DNA of 64,000 nucleotides from Balneola vulgaris DSM 17893 (GCF_000375465.1 NZ_AQXH01000004.1:1-64000); one strand, 5' to 3'. Counted from the first letter of the stretch, positions 1 to 9,998 are shown. Notes: a model not told the origin generated them from the sequence alone. Program-made: numbers and translations.

Positions 1-1
1 A

Positions 2-155
2 GTCTCAAACCATGAACTAACTTTGGGTAGTGCGTTCACTTGAGATCCTTCGTGTTAACACCCTTCAACCTCAACCTTGTATTTCCTACTCAGGATGACA
101 GCTTTTTATTTGGTTGGATACTTAAGTTAAATAGCAGCGTTGTTAACGATCTATA
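2..155. repeat. Intergenic repeat module A, copy 1
   Basis: This stretch matches 1087-1237 with scattered substitutions. Both begin with gtctcaaac, share the run from ctttgggtagtgcgttca through cctactcag, and end in gtacttaag-like sequence followed by aaatagcagcgttgttaac. Copy 1 continues from cctactcag into gatgaca, whereas copy 2 reads taagtcag. No coding potential is seen. Confidence 0.8.
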
Positions 156-577
156 GACTTCTCGTATTCACTCGAAGTGACAAAATGATTGGTATTTCTA
201 TCTTTGCCATATCGACCGAAGGGAGATATCTAAAGATTGACTTAACTGTTTTGTTTGAACTACAAGCCTCCAACCAACTCCCGGCGTTGGAATTGAGCAG
301 GCATAGCCTTCATTTTGCATAGCGGCAGAGACGCAGAACATGCGCCGCGACGAAGATGCTTCGGAGCGGAATTGCATGTTGTGCCTGGCGCGGCTAAGGA
401 AGGTCCGGACCCCGACAGCTGTCGGGGCGGTGCTGCTCCCCTTTTGTCCACACAAAAGGGGAAGAAGAGAAAATGAATGTGGCTCAGAAGCCGAAGAAAG
501 ATCCTGAATCATGCTGCACTTCGCTCCGCTGTTCAGGATCACGTCGTTGTTAGGGATGTTTGTAAACGAATGAAATT
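141..577. repeat. Intergenic repeat module B, copy 1
   Basis: About 437 bp, repeated in direct orientation at 585-1012 (offset about 444 bp). The copies share long near-identical runs, for example around 160-290, 307-405 and 440-480, and both end in gtaaacgaatgaaat. Copy 1 carries an 18-bp perfect palindrome at 410-427 that copy 2 lacks. Near the end, atcctga and ttcaggat form a hairpin-like inverted pair. From memory only, similar sequence occurs in intergenic and mobile-element contexts of other Bacteroidota; I cannot verify this here. Confidence 0.85.
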
Positions 578-584
578 GCAGCTT

Positions 585-1012
585 TGTTAACGATCTCTAG
601 ACTTCTCGTATTCACTCGAAGTGACAAAATGATTGGTATTTCTATCTTTGTCATATCGATCGAAGGGAGATATCTAAAGATTGACTTAACTGTTTTGTTT
701 GAACTACAAGCCTCCAAGCACTTCCGGCGTTGGAATTGAGCAGGAGTCGCCTTCATTTTGCATAGCGGCAGAGAAGCAGAACATGCGCCGCGACGAAGGT
801 GCTTCGGAGCGGAATTGCATGTTGTGCCTGGCGCGGCTAAGGAAGGCCCGGAGCAATTCCTGGCGGTGGTTTTTGCTGCCCTTTTGTCCACACAAAAGGG
901 GAAGGAGAGAAAATGAATGTGGCTAAGAAACCTAAGAAAGATCCTGTCCGCCAGCTGGCGGATCGCTGTTCAGGATGACGTCTTTGTTGTGGAAGTATGT
1001 AAACGAATGAAA
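585..1012. repeat. Intergenic repeat module B, copy 2
   Basis: Direct repeat of 141-577. It lacks the palindrome at the 410-427 position but has a different perfect palindrome, TCCGCCAGCTGGCGGA, at 947-962. At the equivalent place copy 1 has unrelated sequence (about 507-525). The two copies therefore differ mainly by small palindromic blocks. Confidence 0.85.
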
Positions 1013-1028
1013 TCACATCACTATTAGC

Positions 1029-1073
1029 GAAGCTGGAGCTTCTAGAAGGCATTCCCAACGGGGACGTTGGGAA
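1029..1073. repeat. REP-like double hairpin in repeat spacer
   Basis: Two adjacent inverted repeats. GAAGCT/AGCTTC occupies 1029-1042 with a 2-base loop. TTCCCAACG/CGTTGGGAA occupies 1052-1073 with the 4-base loop ggga and a perfect 9-bp stem. There is no T-tract, so this is unlikely to be a terminator. Its small symmetrical form resembles a REP-type palindromic element. Confidence 0.5.
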
Positions 1074-1086
1074 CGAGGTACGAAGG

Positions 1087-1237
1087 GTCTCAAACCCTGA
1101 TCTAGCTTTGGGTAGTGCGTTCATTTGAGATCCTTCGTGTTAGCACCCTTCAACCTCAACCTTGCATTTCCTACTCAGTAAGTCAGTTTTTTTTTGTTGG
1201 GTACTTAAGATAAATAGCAGCGTTGTTAACGATCTAT
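1087..1237. repeat. Intergenic repeat module A, copy 2
   Basis: Second, diverged copy of the 2-155 module in the same orientation. It ends at gttaacgatctat, which is also where module B starts. The sequence then diverges, so this copy looks like an A module whose B module is missing or deleted. Confidence 0.8.
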
Positions 1238-1357
1238 TTAGTTCACTCAAAATCAACCTTTCAAACAAAAAGAAAGGCGTGGGAACATTCACACCTATGA
1301 TAAGAGTTCTTTATATTCCTTAGTTAATGGTTTAACCTTTTAAATCCATCCTCTGTC

Positions 1358-3412
1358 TTGTCAGAATTTAAGCTTCACTCCCCCTATCAACCTGCTGGTG
1401 ATCAACCAACAGCAATTAAAGAACTAACTGAGGGCATCCAAGCAGGAGATAAATTTCAAACGCTGCTAGGTATTACGGGCTCTGGTAAGACCCGAACCAT
1501 CGCCAATGTAATTGAAAACGTTCAGCGACCTACACTGGTGATGAGTCATAACAAGACTCTTGCAGCCCAGCTATATCGTGAGCTTAGTGACTTCTTCCCC
1601 GATAACCGTGTAGAGTTCTTTATATCCTATTACGACTACTACCAGCCCGAAGCCTACCTTTCTGCCCAAGACAAGTACATCGAGAAAGACCTTTCCATCA
1701 ACGACGAGATTCAGCGGTTACGATTACGTGCAACGAGTTCTCTTCTTTCAGGTAGACGTGATGTAATCATCGTTTCTTCCGTGAGTTGTATCTATGGTAT
1801 TGGTTCACCCTCAGAGTATGCGAAATTGATTGTAAGCCTTGAGACAGGCATGGAGATCCCTCGAAACACCTTACTCTATGACTTAGTGGACCTCCACTAC
1901 TCACGCAATGACATCGAGTTTAAGCGGGGCACCTTTAGAGTTCGTGGTGATGTTGTAGATGTTTACCCTGCTTACTCAGATGAGGGATTGCGAATTTCCA
2001 TGTGGGGTGATGAAATAGAAACCCTTCAGCTCTTTGATGTAGATACTGGCAACATCATTGATACAGTTAATGAGTTTAAAATTTACCCCGCTTCGCACTA
2101 TGTAACTACAAAATCACGCCTTGAAGAATCCATCAAACAGATTCGTGAAGAACTACAATGGCGGACCAAAGTACTTATTGATGAAGAAAAGTTTCTTGAA
2201 GCAAAGCGTTTAGAACAGCGGACTCTTTTTGATATTGAGATGATTCAAGAAATTGGATACTGCTCGGGGATCGAAAACTATTCTCGTTACTTGAGTGCCC
2301 GCAAGCCGGGAGAGCGACCCTTCTGTTTACTTGATTACTTCCCCGATGACTTTATCACGGTTGTGGACGAAAGTCACCAGACCATTCCTCAGATTTCGGC
2401 CATGTATGGTGGGGATAGATCGCGTAAGGTTCAGCTTGTAGATCATGGCTTCCGATTGCCTTCTGCAATGGATAACCGTCCCCTTACCTTTGATGAATGG
2501 CAAGAACTCGTTAAGCAAACCATCTTTGTGAGTGCCACTCCTAGCGACTACGAATTAGAACAAAGTGGTGGTGTTTATACGGAACAGTTAATACGTCCTA
2601 CTGGGTTAATGGAGCCTGAACTTGAGGTTCGTCCACTAGGAAACCAGGTAGATGACTTGATGGAAGAAATACGGGATCGTGTTGCCAAAAAGGAGCGCGT
2701 TCTTGTGATTACATTGACCAAGAGATTGAGTGAAGAACTCAGTGAGTACCTCAAAAATGTGGGCGTTTCAGCGGCCTATATGCACAGTGAATTGGATGCC
2801 CTAGAACGCATCGAGGTTTTATATAAATATCGCCGTGGGGATTTCGATGTATTGGTTGGTATCAACTTATTACGTGAAGGTATTGATATTCCAGAATTGA
2901 GCCTTGTGGCTATTATGGATGCAGACAAAGAAGGCTTCTTACGTTCCGAAACTTCGTTATTTCAGATTGTAGGACGTGCTGCACGTAATGCTAAAGGTAA
3001 AGCCATTATGTATGCTGATAGGATTACCGATAGCATGCAAAAAGTGATCGACGAGACAGAGCGTCGTCGTAAGATTCAGCGGGAGTACAACGAGAAGCAT
3101 GGCATCACCCCTATGACGGTAGCAAAAGAGTTAAAACCACTGGTAGATCCATCGCTAATTTCTAGTAAAAATGTGGACTTCAGTAAAGAAGCCGAAGAAG
3201 CGGCTCAGCAGGATTACCTTGAATCCATTAAGGTGGCCGAAGACGGGATTCAGTATAAAGCCAGTCCTGCAATGAATGAGGTGACTTTCGAGAGCAAAGA
3301 TAAGCTTATTGAACACTTAAGAGCTACGATGCTTCATGCGGCTAAGAATATGGAATTTGAAGAAGCTGCCCGTATTCGTGATCAAATTGGTAAGCTGGAG
3401 GAAGAGCTTTAA
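1358..3412 (+). CDS. uvrB: Excinuclease ABC subunit B (UvrB)
   Basis: DNA-damage recognition helicase of nucleotide excision repair; with UvrA it verifies lesions and recruits UvrC. The 684-aa length is normal for the family. The Walker A motif GITGSGKT is at residues 38-45. The lesion-clamping beta-hairpin YYDYYQPEAY is at 91-100, the DESH helicase box is near 337, and a C-terminal UVR motif (EEAARIRDQIG) is near 665. The reading frame opens with TTG at 1358; there is no in-frame ATG that would keep the conserved N-terminus, so TTG is taken as the start. It is monocistronic, between a repeat array and a convergent marR gene. Confidence 0.98.
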   Translation: MSEFKLHSPYQPAGDQPTAIKELTEGIQAGDKFQTLLGITGSGKTRTIANVIENVQRPTLVMSHNKTLAAQLYRELSDFFPDNRVEFFISYYDYYQPEAYLSAQDKYIEKDLSINDEIQRLRLRATSSLLSGRRDVIIVSSVSCIYGIGSPSEYAKLIVSLETGMEIPRNTLLYDLVDLHYSRNDIEFKRGTFRVRGDVVDVYPAYSDEGLRISMWGDEIETLQLFDVDTGNIIDTVNEFKIYPASHYVTTKSRLEESIKQIREELQWRTKVLIDEEKFLEAKRLEQRTLFDIEMIQEIGYCSGIENYSRYLSARKPGERPFCLLDYFPDDFITVVDESHQTIPQISAMYGGDRSRKVQLVDHGFRLPSAMDNRPLTFDEWQELVKQTIFVSATPSDYELEQSGGVYTEQLIRPTGLMEPELEVRPLGNQVDDLMEEIRDRVAKKERVLVITLTKRLSEELSEYLKNVGVSAAYMHSELDALERIEVLYKYRRGDFDVLVGINLLREGIDIPELSLVAIMDADKEGFLRSETSLFQIVGRAARNAKGKAIMYADRITDSMQKVIDETERRRKIQREYNEKHGITPMTVAKELKPLVDPSLISSKNVDFSKEAEEAAQQDYLESIKVAEDGIQYKASPAMNEVTFESKDKLIEHLRATMLHAAKNMEFEEAARIRDQIGKLEEEL

Positions 3413-3478
3413 TTGCTACCTAAGGCATCATTTGGGGCTTTTTTAAAGCTCTTCCTTTTCTATACTTGAGGTAGGGAC

Positions 3479-3515
3479 AAAAAAAAGGGAGCAAGCTTTT
3501 CATGACTTACTCCCT
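3479..3515 (-). terminator. Rho-independent terminator after marR
   Basis: On the minus strand, AGGGAG pairs with CTCCCT, extended by three further pairs past one mismatch, and is followed by a run of seven or more T. It lies about 30 bases downstream of the MarR gene stop. Confidence 0.75.
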
Positions 3516-3547
3516 GAGGGATTTATGGAGTTTTATAAAATGTGTTT

Positions 3548-4009
3548 TTATAACGCAAGTTCTTCTGCTTTCATTCCAACTTTCTTGCAGATTCTTGCCA
3601 ATTCCTTTTTCTCAGTTTCACTGAGTACATTAAATTCTTCTTCGATCTTTTCTAAATGCTTCGGGAAATATTCACTTATGAATTTCTCTCCTTTAGCGGT
3701 CAAACTAACGATCAAAGCTCTACGGTCGTTATCGTCCTTTTTTCGTTTTACATAACCGTTTTTTTCAAGATTATCGATCACCAATGTTATGTTACCACCG
3801 CTTTTCAAAAGTTTTGTTCCAATTTCCTTTTGATTTTGTGGTCCGAGGTGCAAAAGTGACTCTAGCACCCCAAATTGACTAATCGTTAACCCCACTTCAG
3901 AAAGACTTCTGCACAATCTTCGCATGATGCTTTCACTTGCTCGCATCATCTTTATATACGCATTTAAAGTATTGACCTGTGTGCTGCTTCCCTTATAGTG
4001 TGTTGGCAT
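3548..4009 (-). CDS. MarR-family transcriptional regulator
   Basis: A 153-aa winged-helix DNA-binding regulator, expected to act as a dimer repressing nearby or envelope/efflux genes in response to small aromatic ligands. The MarR fold is seen in the helix-turn-helix region at about residues 50-85 (QFGVLESLLHLGP, then IGTKLLKSGGNITLVIDNLE). The wing follows, with NGYVKRKKDDNDRRALIVSLT, where the DxRxxxxxLT signature is clear. It has its own terminator and no tightly linked target gene, so the regulon cannot be inferred. A divergent or autoregulated operator in 4010-4089 is possible, but none is obvious. Confidence 0.92.
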   Translation of the reverse strand: MPTHYKGSSTQVNTLNAYIKMMRASESIMRRLCRSLSEVGLTISQFGVLESLLHLGPQNQKEIGTKLLKSGGNITLVIDNLEKNGYVKRKKDDNDRRALIVSLTAKGEKFISEYFPKHLEKIEEEFNVLSETEKKELARICKKVGMKAEELAL

Positions 4010-4089
4010 AGTATCACATTAAACTATTTGACGTTAAGTTAAGCTTTTCCTGAAAAAATTAGTATTAAAGTATTTAAACACTTAAGACT

Positions 4090-4857
4090 TTAAATATCAT
4101 ATACTACACTAACAGGAGCATGATCGGAGATGTTCCATTTCATCTCTATCTCTGCGCTTACTGCTTTTTCAGCCAACGTTTTAGTTGCAAAGTGATAGTC
4201 AATTCTCCAGCCTTTGTTCCTTTGTTTTGAAGCGGCTCTATAACTCCACCAGCTATAAAGGTCAGGCTCACCTTCATGCAATGTTCTAAACACATCGGTA
4301 TAGCCTAGCTCCAAGAATTTGGTAATCCAGGCTCTTTCTTCTGGAAGAAAACCAGATGTTTTATGCTGTTTATCGGGGTTATGAATATCAATTTCTTTAT
4401 GACAAATATTGAAATCTCCACAAAATACCATAGGCTTCTCTGAATTCACCCATTGTTCACCAAAAGCATAGAAGTCGTCTAAGAATTTATACTTCATATC
4501 CTGGCGAATGTCTCCCGTTGTACCACTTGGGGCATACACAGAACATACGCTATAGCTTTCGAATTCAGCAATGATGACACGTCCTTCTTTATCAATCCAT
4601 TCCGTGCCCATGCCTTCATGAATCTTGAGTGGTTTTTCTTTTGAAAAGATCGCCACTCCTGAATAGCCTTTCTTTTCTGCACTATGAAAGGCTTTGTGAT
4701 ATCCTAGATCTTGAATTTCTTTTGGAATCTGAGTCTCATCTGCACGGAGTTCCTGAATACAAATTACATCAGGATTCGATTCCGCAACCCAGTCATTAAA
4801 ACCCTTACGATGCGCGGCACGCACTCCGTTTATATTGTACGAACTAATCTTCTTCAA
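4090..4857 (-). CDS. xth: Exodeoxyribonuclease III
   Basis: AP endonuclease/3'-5' exonuclease of base-excision repair (EEP superfamily, 255 aa, typical length). Visible catalytic motifs are NINGVRAAHRKGF at the N-terminus, QELRADE (metal-binding Glu, about residue 36), GDFNICHKEID near 147, and SDHAPV at the C-terminus with the catalytic His. The start is TTG at 4857, giving MKKISSYNING, the family's usual N-terminus. It is last in the yqeY-cvpA-tyrS-xth run, one base after the tyrS stop, so it is almost certainly cotranscribed with it. Confidence 0.96.
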   Translation of the reverse strand: MKKISSYNINGVRAAHRKGFNDWVAESNPDVICIQELRADETQIPKEIQDLGYHKAFHSAEKKGYSGVAIFSKEKPLKIHEGMGTEWIDKEGRVIIAEFESYSVCSVYAPSGTTGDIRQDMKYKFLDDFYAFGEQWVNSEKPMVFCGDFNICHKEIDIHNPDKQHKTSGFLPEERAWITKFLELGYTDVFRTLHEGEPDLYSWWSYRAASKQRNKGWRIDYHFATKTLAEKAVSAEIEMKWNISDHAPVSVVYDI

Positions 4858-4858
4858 C

Positions 4859-6073
4859 TTACTTCCCCTTTAGGATACCGTACTTACGCTTTCCTACTTT
4901 TAATACTACTTCTTCTCCCGATTTTAAGGTCAGATGGAAGTTCATATCTGTTATTTTCTCGTCATCTAAACTGATACCACCTTGCTTCATCATTCGCTTC
5001 GTTTCACCATTGCTTGGTGAGAAGTTGGTATCTCCAATGATATTCAAGAGGCGTAGTTCTTCACCTGCTTGGTATTCAAATACAGGTGCATCATCTGGAA
5101 CCTGCTTATTGATAATAGTTTGCTCAAAATGATCTTTGGCCCCTTTTGCAGCTTCTTCACCGTGATACATTCTAACTAATGTGTATGCTAAATCATGCTT
5201 AGCATTACGCGGGTCTTTTTGTGCCTTTTCTTCAACCTTAGGTAGATCATCCAATGCAATGTCTGTTACCAGTTCGAAGTAGGTGTAGATTAAATCATCC
5301 GGTATCGATAGTGCCTTGCCGTACATATCGTTTGGCGCTTCATCAATTCCGATATAGTTGTCATACGATTTCGACATTTTTGCCGAGCCATCGGTTCCAA
5401 CTAACAATGGCATCATTAGGCATACTTGAGGGTCTTGGTTGTCATCTTTTTGAAGTTGACGACCTACAAGTAAGTTGAATTTCTGATCTGTTCCTCCCAA
5501 CTCGATATCTGATTTCAGGTACACCGAATCCTGACCTTGTGCGAGTGGATATAAGAATTCGTGCAGTGAAATTGGTTCGTTATTTTCAAAACGCTTTGAG
5601 AAGTCATCACGCTCTATCATACGTGCAACGGTCAATTTAGAAGACAACCGTATTACATCCATGAAGTCCATTGGCCCTAACCAGTCGTTGTTATTTGTTA
5701 GGGTAAGTTTGTCTTCATCTAAGATCTTTTTCGCCTGATCGATGTACGTCTTCGCATTTTCATTTACTTCTTCTAAAGTAAGTGGTGGGCGTGTTTTGTT
5801 CTGTCCCGTTGGATCTCCAATCATGGCTGTGAATCCACCAATAATCAAAATCACTTCATGGCCAAGATCTTGAAATTGTCTCATCTTACGTAGAATCACC
5901 GAGTGACCTAAATGTAAATCAGGACGTGTTGGATCAACGCCAAGCTTAACTCGAAGAGGCTTATTTTCTTTGCGAGACTTCTTTAGCTTTTCAACTAGCT
6001 CTTGTTCTGGTACAATTTCAATGGCTCCACGCTTAATAATCGCGAGTTGCTCTTCAACAGGAAGAAAAGACAT
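4859..6073 (-). CDS. tyrS: Tyrosine--tRNA ligase
   Basis: Class I aminoacyl-tRNA synthetase charging tRNA-Tyr in the cytoplasm. The 404-aa length fits the bacterial enzyme. The HIGH-type motif is HLGH at residues 54-57 and KMSKS is at 232-236. GGTDQKFN (about 193-200) belongs to the tyrosine/ATP pocket, and a C-terminal S4-like RNA-binding domain starts near 340 (QGGISLDDEKI). It lies between cvpA, 5 bp upstream, and xth, 1 bp downstream. No T-box or other leader is visible upstream, since it is embedded in the operon. Confidence 0.98.
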   Translation of the reverse strand: MSFLPVEEQLAIIKRGAIEIVPEQELVEKLKKSRKENKPLRVKLGVDPTRPDLHLGHSVILRKMRQFQDLGHEVILIIGGFTAMIGDPTGQNKTRPPLTLEEVNENAKTYIDQAKKILDEDKLTLTNNNDWLGPMDFMDVIRLSSKLTVARMIERDDFSKRFENNEPISLHEFLYPLAQGQDSVYLKSDIELGGTDQKFNLLVGRQLQKDDNQDPQVCLMMPLLVGTDGSAKMSKSYDNYIGIDEAPNDMYGKALSIPDDLIYTYFELVTDIALDDLPKVEEKAQKDPRNAKHDLAYTLVRMYHGEEAAKGAKDHFEQTIINKQVPDDAPVFEYQAGEELRLLNIIGDTNFSPSNGETKRMMKQGGISLDDEKITDMNFHLTLKSGEEVVLKVGKRKYGILKGK

Positions 6074-6078
6074 GATGT

Positions 6079-6639
6079 TTAATCGTTGTTTAGAATAGGC
6101 AGATTCTCTGCCGGGTTATACTTACTTATATTTTCTTTGATGGTATCCGTAAAGTTCTCGGCACCAGGATAAACTAATGCGATGGCTTCGTAGGTCCATG
6201 GCCCTAACTGAATTACATAGGGATATAAAATGGATTCATTTCGTGTTTCTTCGGAAGGCAGATTAAAGCCCGATAACAGAAGCAGAGCTGTACTAATGAT
6301 GATGCCTGCTTTAAGTACTCCGAACAAAGCTCCGAATGCACGATTCACTTTTCCTAGATTTACAGCTTCTAAGAACTTTTTCGTTAGAACGGCAATGATC
6401 CCCACTATTATCAACGTGCCTAAGAATAGAATGGCCCCAGATACAAATGGGATATAGGCTTCTTTGTCGGCCATAAATGGCTCAATAAGAGTGGCAAAAG
6501 CATCCATGTAGTTGAAAGTGAGGAATACAGCGAGGGTAATACCAACGATGTTCAGCACTTCCTTCACCAAACCATTAACCGCTCCTTTATAACCAAAGTA
6601 TAAAATAGGGAGCGCTATGATGAGGTCGAGGATGTACAT
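6079..6639 (-). CDS. CvpA family membrane protein
   Basis: A 186-aa integral membrane protein of the colicin V production (CvpA) family. Roughly four hydrophobic segments are visible: residues 1-20, 28-48, 65-90 and 102-125. The family signature DLIIALPILYFGYKGAVNGLVKE is at the N-terminus. Family members affect envelope homeostasis and cell division in other bacteria, but the molecular role is not settled. Its ATG abuts the yqeY stop codon directly, and tyrS follows after 5 bp, indicating translational coupling within one operon. Confidence 0.9.
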   Translation of the reverse strand: MYILDLIIALPILYFGYKGAVNGLVKEVLNIVGITLAVFLTFNYMDAFATLIEPFMADKEAYIPFVSGAILFLGTLIIVGIIAVLTKKFLEAVNLGKVNRAFGALFGVLKAGIIISTALLLLSGFNLPSEETRNESILYPYVIQLGPWTYEAIALVYPGAENFTDTIKENISKYNPAENLPILNND

Positions 6640-7098
6640 TTACTTATTCAGCTCTTCCTTAACTACCTTACTAACTAAACCGCCATCGGCTTTGCCTTTC
6701 AACTGACCCATGATCGGTCCCATCACTTTCCCCATATCTTGAGGTCCAGATGCGCCCATTGCTGCAATCTTCTCTTGTACAACAGCACGTACTTCATCTT
6801 CATCCATCATTTTTGGGAGATACTCTTCGATGATAGCCAATTCAAGCTTCTCATTATCGGCAAGATCGGCTCGATCGCCTTCTTCGAATTGAGTGATGGA
6901 CTCTTTGCGTTGTTTGGCCGCCTTCATCAACACATCTGTAGCTTGTGCATCTGTAAGTTCGGCTTCGCCGCCTTTGCGTTCAGCAATTTCTTTTTCCTGC
7001 ATTTTAGCTTTTAAAGAACGAAGCACGCGTAATCGGTCTTGATCTTTGGCTTTCATTGCAGTTTTAAGGTCTTCGAGTATTTTCGCTTTAAGGCTCAT
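6640..7098 (-). CDS. GatB/YqeY domain-containing protein
   Basis: A 152-aa protein of the YqeY family, related to the tRNA-binding tail domain of the GatB amidotransferase subunit. It is probably tRNA-related, but its function is not established. The family features are clear: MSLKAKILEDLKTAMKAKDQDRLRVLR at the N-terminus, then EEYLPKMMDEDEV, and the C-terminal GPIMGQLKGKADGGLVSKVVKEEL. The frame is open further upstream to 7149, but that would run through the terminator of the preceding operon; the internal ATG at 7098 matches the family start. First gene of the yqeY-cvpA-tyrS-xth operon. Confidence 0.93.
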   Translation of the reverse strand: MSLKAKILEDLKTAMKAKDQDRLRVLRSLKAKMQEKEIAERKGGEAELTDAQATDVLMKAAKQRKESITQFEEGDRADLADNEKLELAIIEEYLPKMMDEDEVRAVVQEKIAAMGASGPQDMGKVMGPIMGQLKGKADGGLVSKVVKEELNK

Positions 7099-7130
7099 AG
7101 TATTCCCCTGTTTTGACTTTGAAAGTACGC

Positions 7131-7165
7131 AAAAAAAAAGGTTACACAATTCGAATTGCGTAACC
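7131..7165 (-). terminator. Rho-independent terminator of the rpmB-rpmG operon
   Basis: A nearly perfect 12-bp stem on the minus strand (GGTTACGCAATT/AATTGTGTAACC with one G-T pair) is followed by nine T residues. It separates the ribosomal-protein operon from yqeY. Confidence 0.88.
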
Positions 7166-7189
7166 CTTTAAAAAGTTTTTAAAACGTAA

Positions 7190-7360
7190 TTACGCTTTTC
7201 TGCTTTTGATAAAATCCTGTACGTTTTCTTGATCGATCATAGTTTCACGATAAGAATACTTTCCGCTTTCATTCTTAGTAGAAATGATAACCTTTGCCAT
7301 TTTACGTGCTGCAGCTTTAGCCGCTAGTGCGTCTGAACCGAATGTTTGTTTCTTAGCCAT
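7190..7360 (-). CDS. DUF4295 family small protein
   Basis: A 56-aa basic protein starting MAKKQTFGSDALAAK and ending FIKSRKA. The middle KVIISTKNESGKYSYRETMI and the final DQENVQDFI match the DUF4295 family, found next to rpmG in Bacteroidota. The role is unknown; its size, charge and fixed position suggest a ribosome-associated protein, which is inference. It starts 8 bp after the rpmG stop and is the last gene before a strong terminator. It is easily missed because of its length. Confidence 0.88.
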   Translation of the reverse strand: MAKKQTFGSDALAAKAAARKMAKVIISTKNESGKYSYRETMIDQENVQDFIKSRKA

Positions 7361-7368
7361 GTCTCAGA

Positions 7369-7533
7369 TTATTTAATTTCTTTATGAACTGTATGCTTAC
7401 GCAGAACAGGATTGTATTTTTTCAGCTCCATGCGTTCTGTCTGTGTACGACGGTTCTTGGTAGTCACGTAGCGTGAGGAACCTGGTTTCTCAGTACACTC
7501 TAAAATCACCTGAACTCTGTTTCCTTTTGCCAT
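7369..7533 (-). CDS. rpmG: 50S ribosomal protein L33
   Basis: 54-aa large-subunit ribosomal protein. The sequence [16 protein letters not shown], then YVTTKNRR and [17 protein letters not shown] is the classic L33 pattern. Only one cysteine (residue 13) is present, so this is the zinc-free form rather than the four-cysteine zinc-ribbon form. It sits between rpmB, 4 bp upstream, and the DUF4295 gene, in the order common in Bacteroidota. Confidence 0.96.
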   Translation of the reverse strand: MAKGNRVQVILECTEKPGSSRYVTTKNRRTQTERMELKKYNPVLRKHTVHKEIK

Positions 7534-7537
7534 AGTG

Positions 7538-7783
7538 TTATACCTCTTTTAACAGGGTTCCTTTACGACGAGCATCCTTCAACACTTCAGTAATACCCTT
7601 CTTATTGATGGTTCTGAGTGTTTTCGCAGACACTTTAAGTGTAATCCACTTATCTTCTTCAGGAATGTAGAAGCGTCTTTTTTGTAAATTTAAATGAAAA
7701 CGATGCTTAGTTTTGTTGTTCGCTTTAGAAGAACGGAAACCGTTCATCGCTTTTTTGCCAGTAATATCGTCTCTTCGCGACAT
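7538..7783 (-). CDS. rpmB: 50S ribosomal protein L28
   Basis: 81-aa large-subunit ribosomal protein. It begins [15 protein letters not shown] and contains [22 protein letters not shown] and [14 protein letters not shown], the typical L28 core. First gene of the three-gene rpmB-rpmG-DUF4295 operon, transcribed away from gyrB. The operon promoter should lie in 7784-7880, within the 277-bp divergent spacer shared with gyrB. Confidence 0.96.
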   Translation of the reverse strand: MSRRDDITGKKAMNGFRSSKANNKTKHRFHLNLQKRRFYIPEEDKWITLKVSAKTLRTINKKGITEVLKDARRKGTLLKEV

Positions 7784-7879
7784 CTTAATATGATTTTCTT
7801 TAGGAAATAGACACCAAAGATAGAGCTATTCTTTTCAAACATCAACGGCAGAAGCTCTAATTTTTCTTAAAATTTTGAA

Positions 7880-7908
7880 TTATTCACAAAAACCTACATT
7901 TATCCACA
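7880..7908. promoter_or_regulatory. DnaA box pair upstream of gyrB
   Basis: TTATTCACA at 7880-7888 (8 of 9 to consensus) and TTATCCACA at 7900-7908 (perfect) lie in the rpmB/gyrB divergent spacer in the same orientation, 11 bases apart. They may be DnaA-binding sites regulating gyrB or the ribosomal-protein operon; two boxes are too few to argue for an origin. Confidence 0.5.
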
Positions 7909-7987
7909 TTCTTTGCGCAAATAAAAGAGGCCGAATTTCGCTTCAGAATATTTATCTCATGTTTTTTTGAATATCACCCCGTCTCTT

Positions 7988-8018
7988 TTTGATTTTGCCC
8001 GTGTATACAGTATTTTCG
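7988..8018 (+). promoter_or_regulatory. Predicted gyrB promoter (Bacteroidota type)
   Basis: TTTG at 7988-7991, a 19-base spacer, then TATTTTCG at 8011-8018, one mismatch from the TAnnTTTG -7 element. The predicted start would be about 40 bases before the gyrB ATG at 8061. Confidence 0.45.
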
Positions 8019-8039
8019 GCTATTAAATTACACATCTAA

Positions 8040-9998
<1,959 letters not shown>

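Larger units (their letters stand above)
1..1357. other. Non-coding repeat region upstream of uvrB
   Basis: No credible gene is visible here. The open frames are arginine/serine-rich, lie in the same places within the repeat copies, and have no recognisable domain. The stretch is built as module A (about 2-155), module B (141-577), a second B (585-1012), a hairpin-rich spacer (1013-1086) and a second A (1087-1237). The last 120 bases, which lead into uvrB, are unique. The region contains several short perfect palindromes and is more GC-rich in the middle of module B than the flanking DNA. Confidence 0.75.

Noticed and set aside
198-891. Minus-strand frames of 114 and 113 aa inside the repeat copies
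   Set aside because: They sit at the same places in both repeat copies but in shifting frames, are Arg/Ser/Cys-rich, and have no domain; they reflect repeat sequence and not genes.
3413-3470. Possible terminator after uvrB
   Set aside because: The GGC/GCT pairings near the T-run at about 3440 are too short and mismatched to call; only the minus-strand hairpin at 3479-3515 is convincing.
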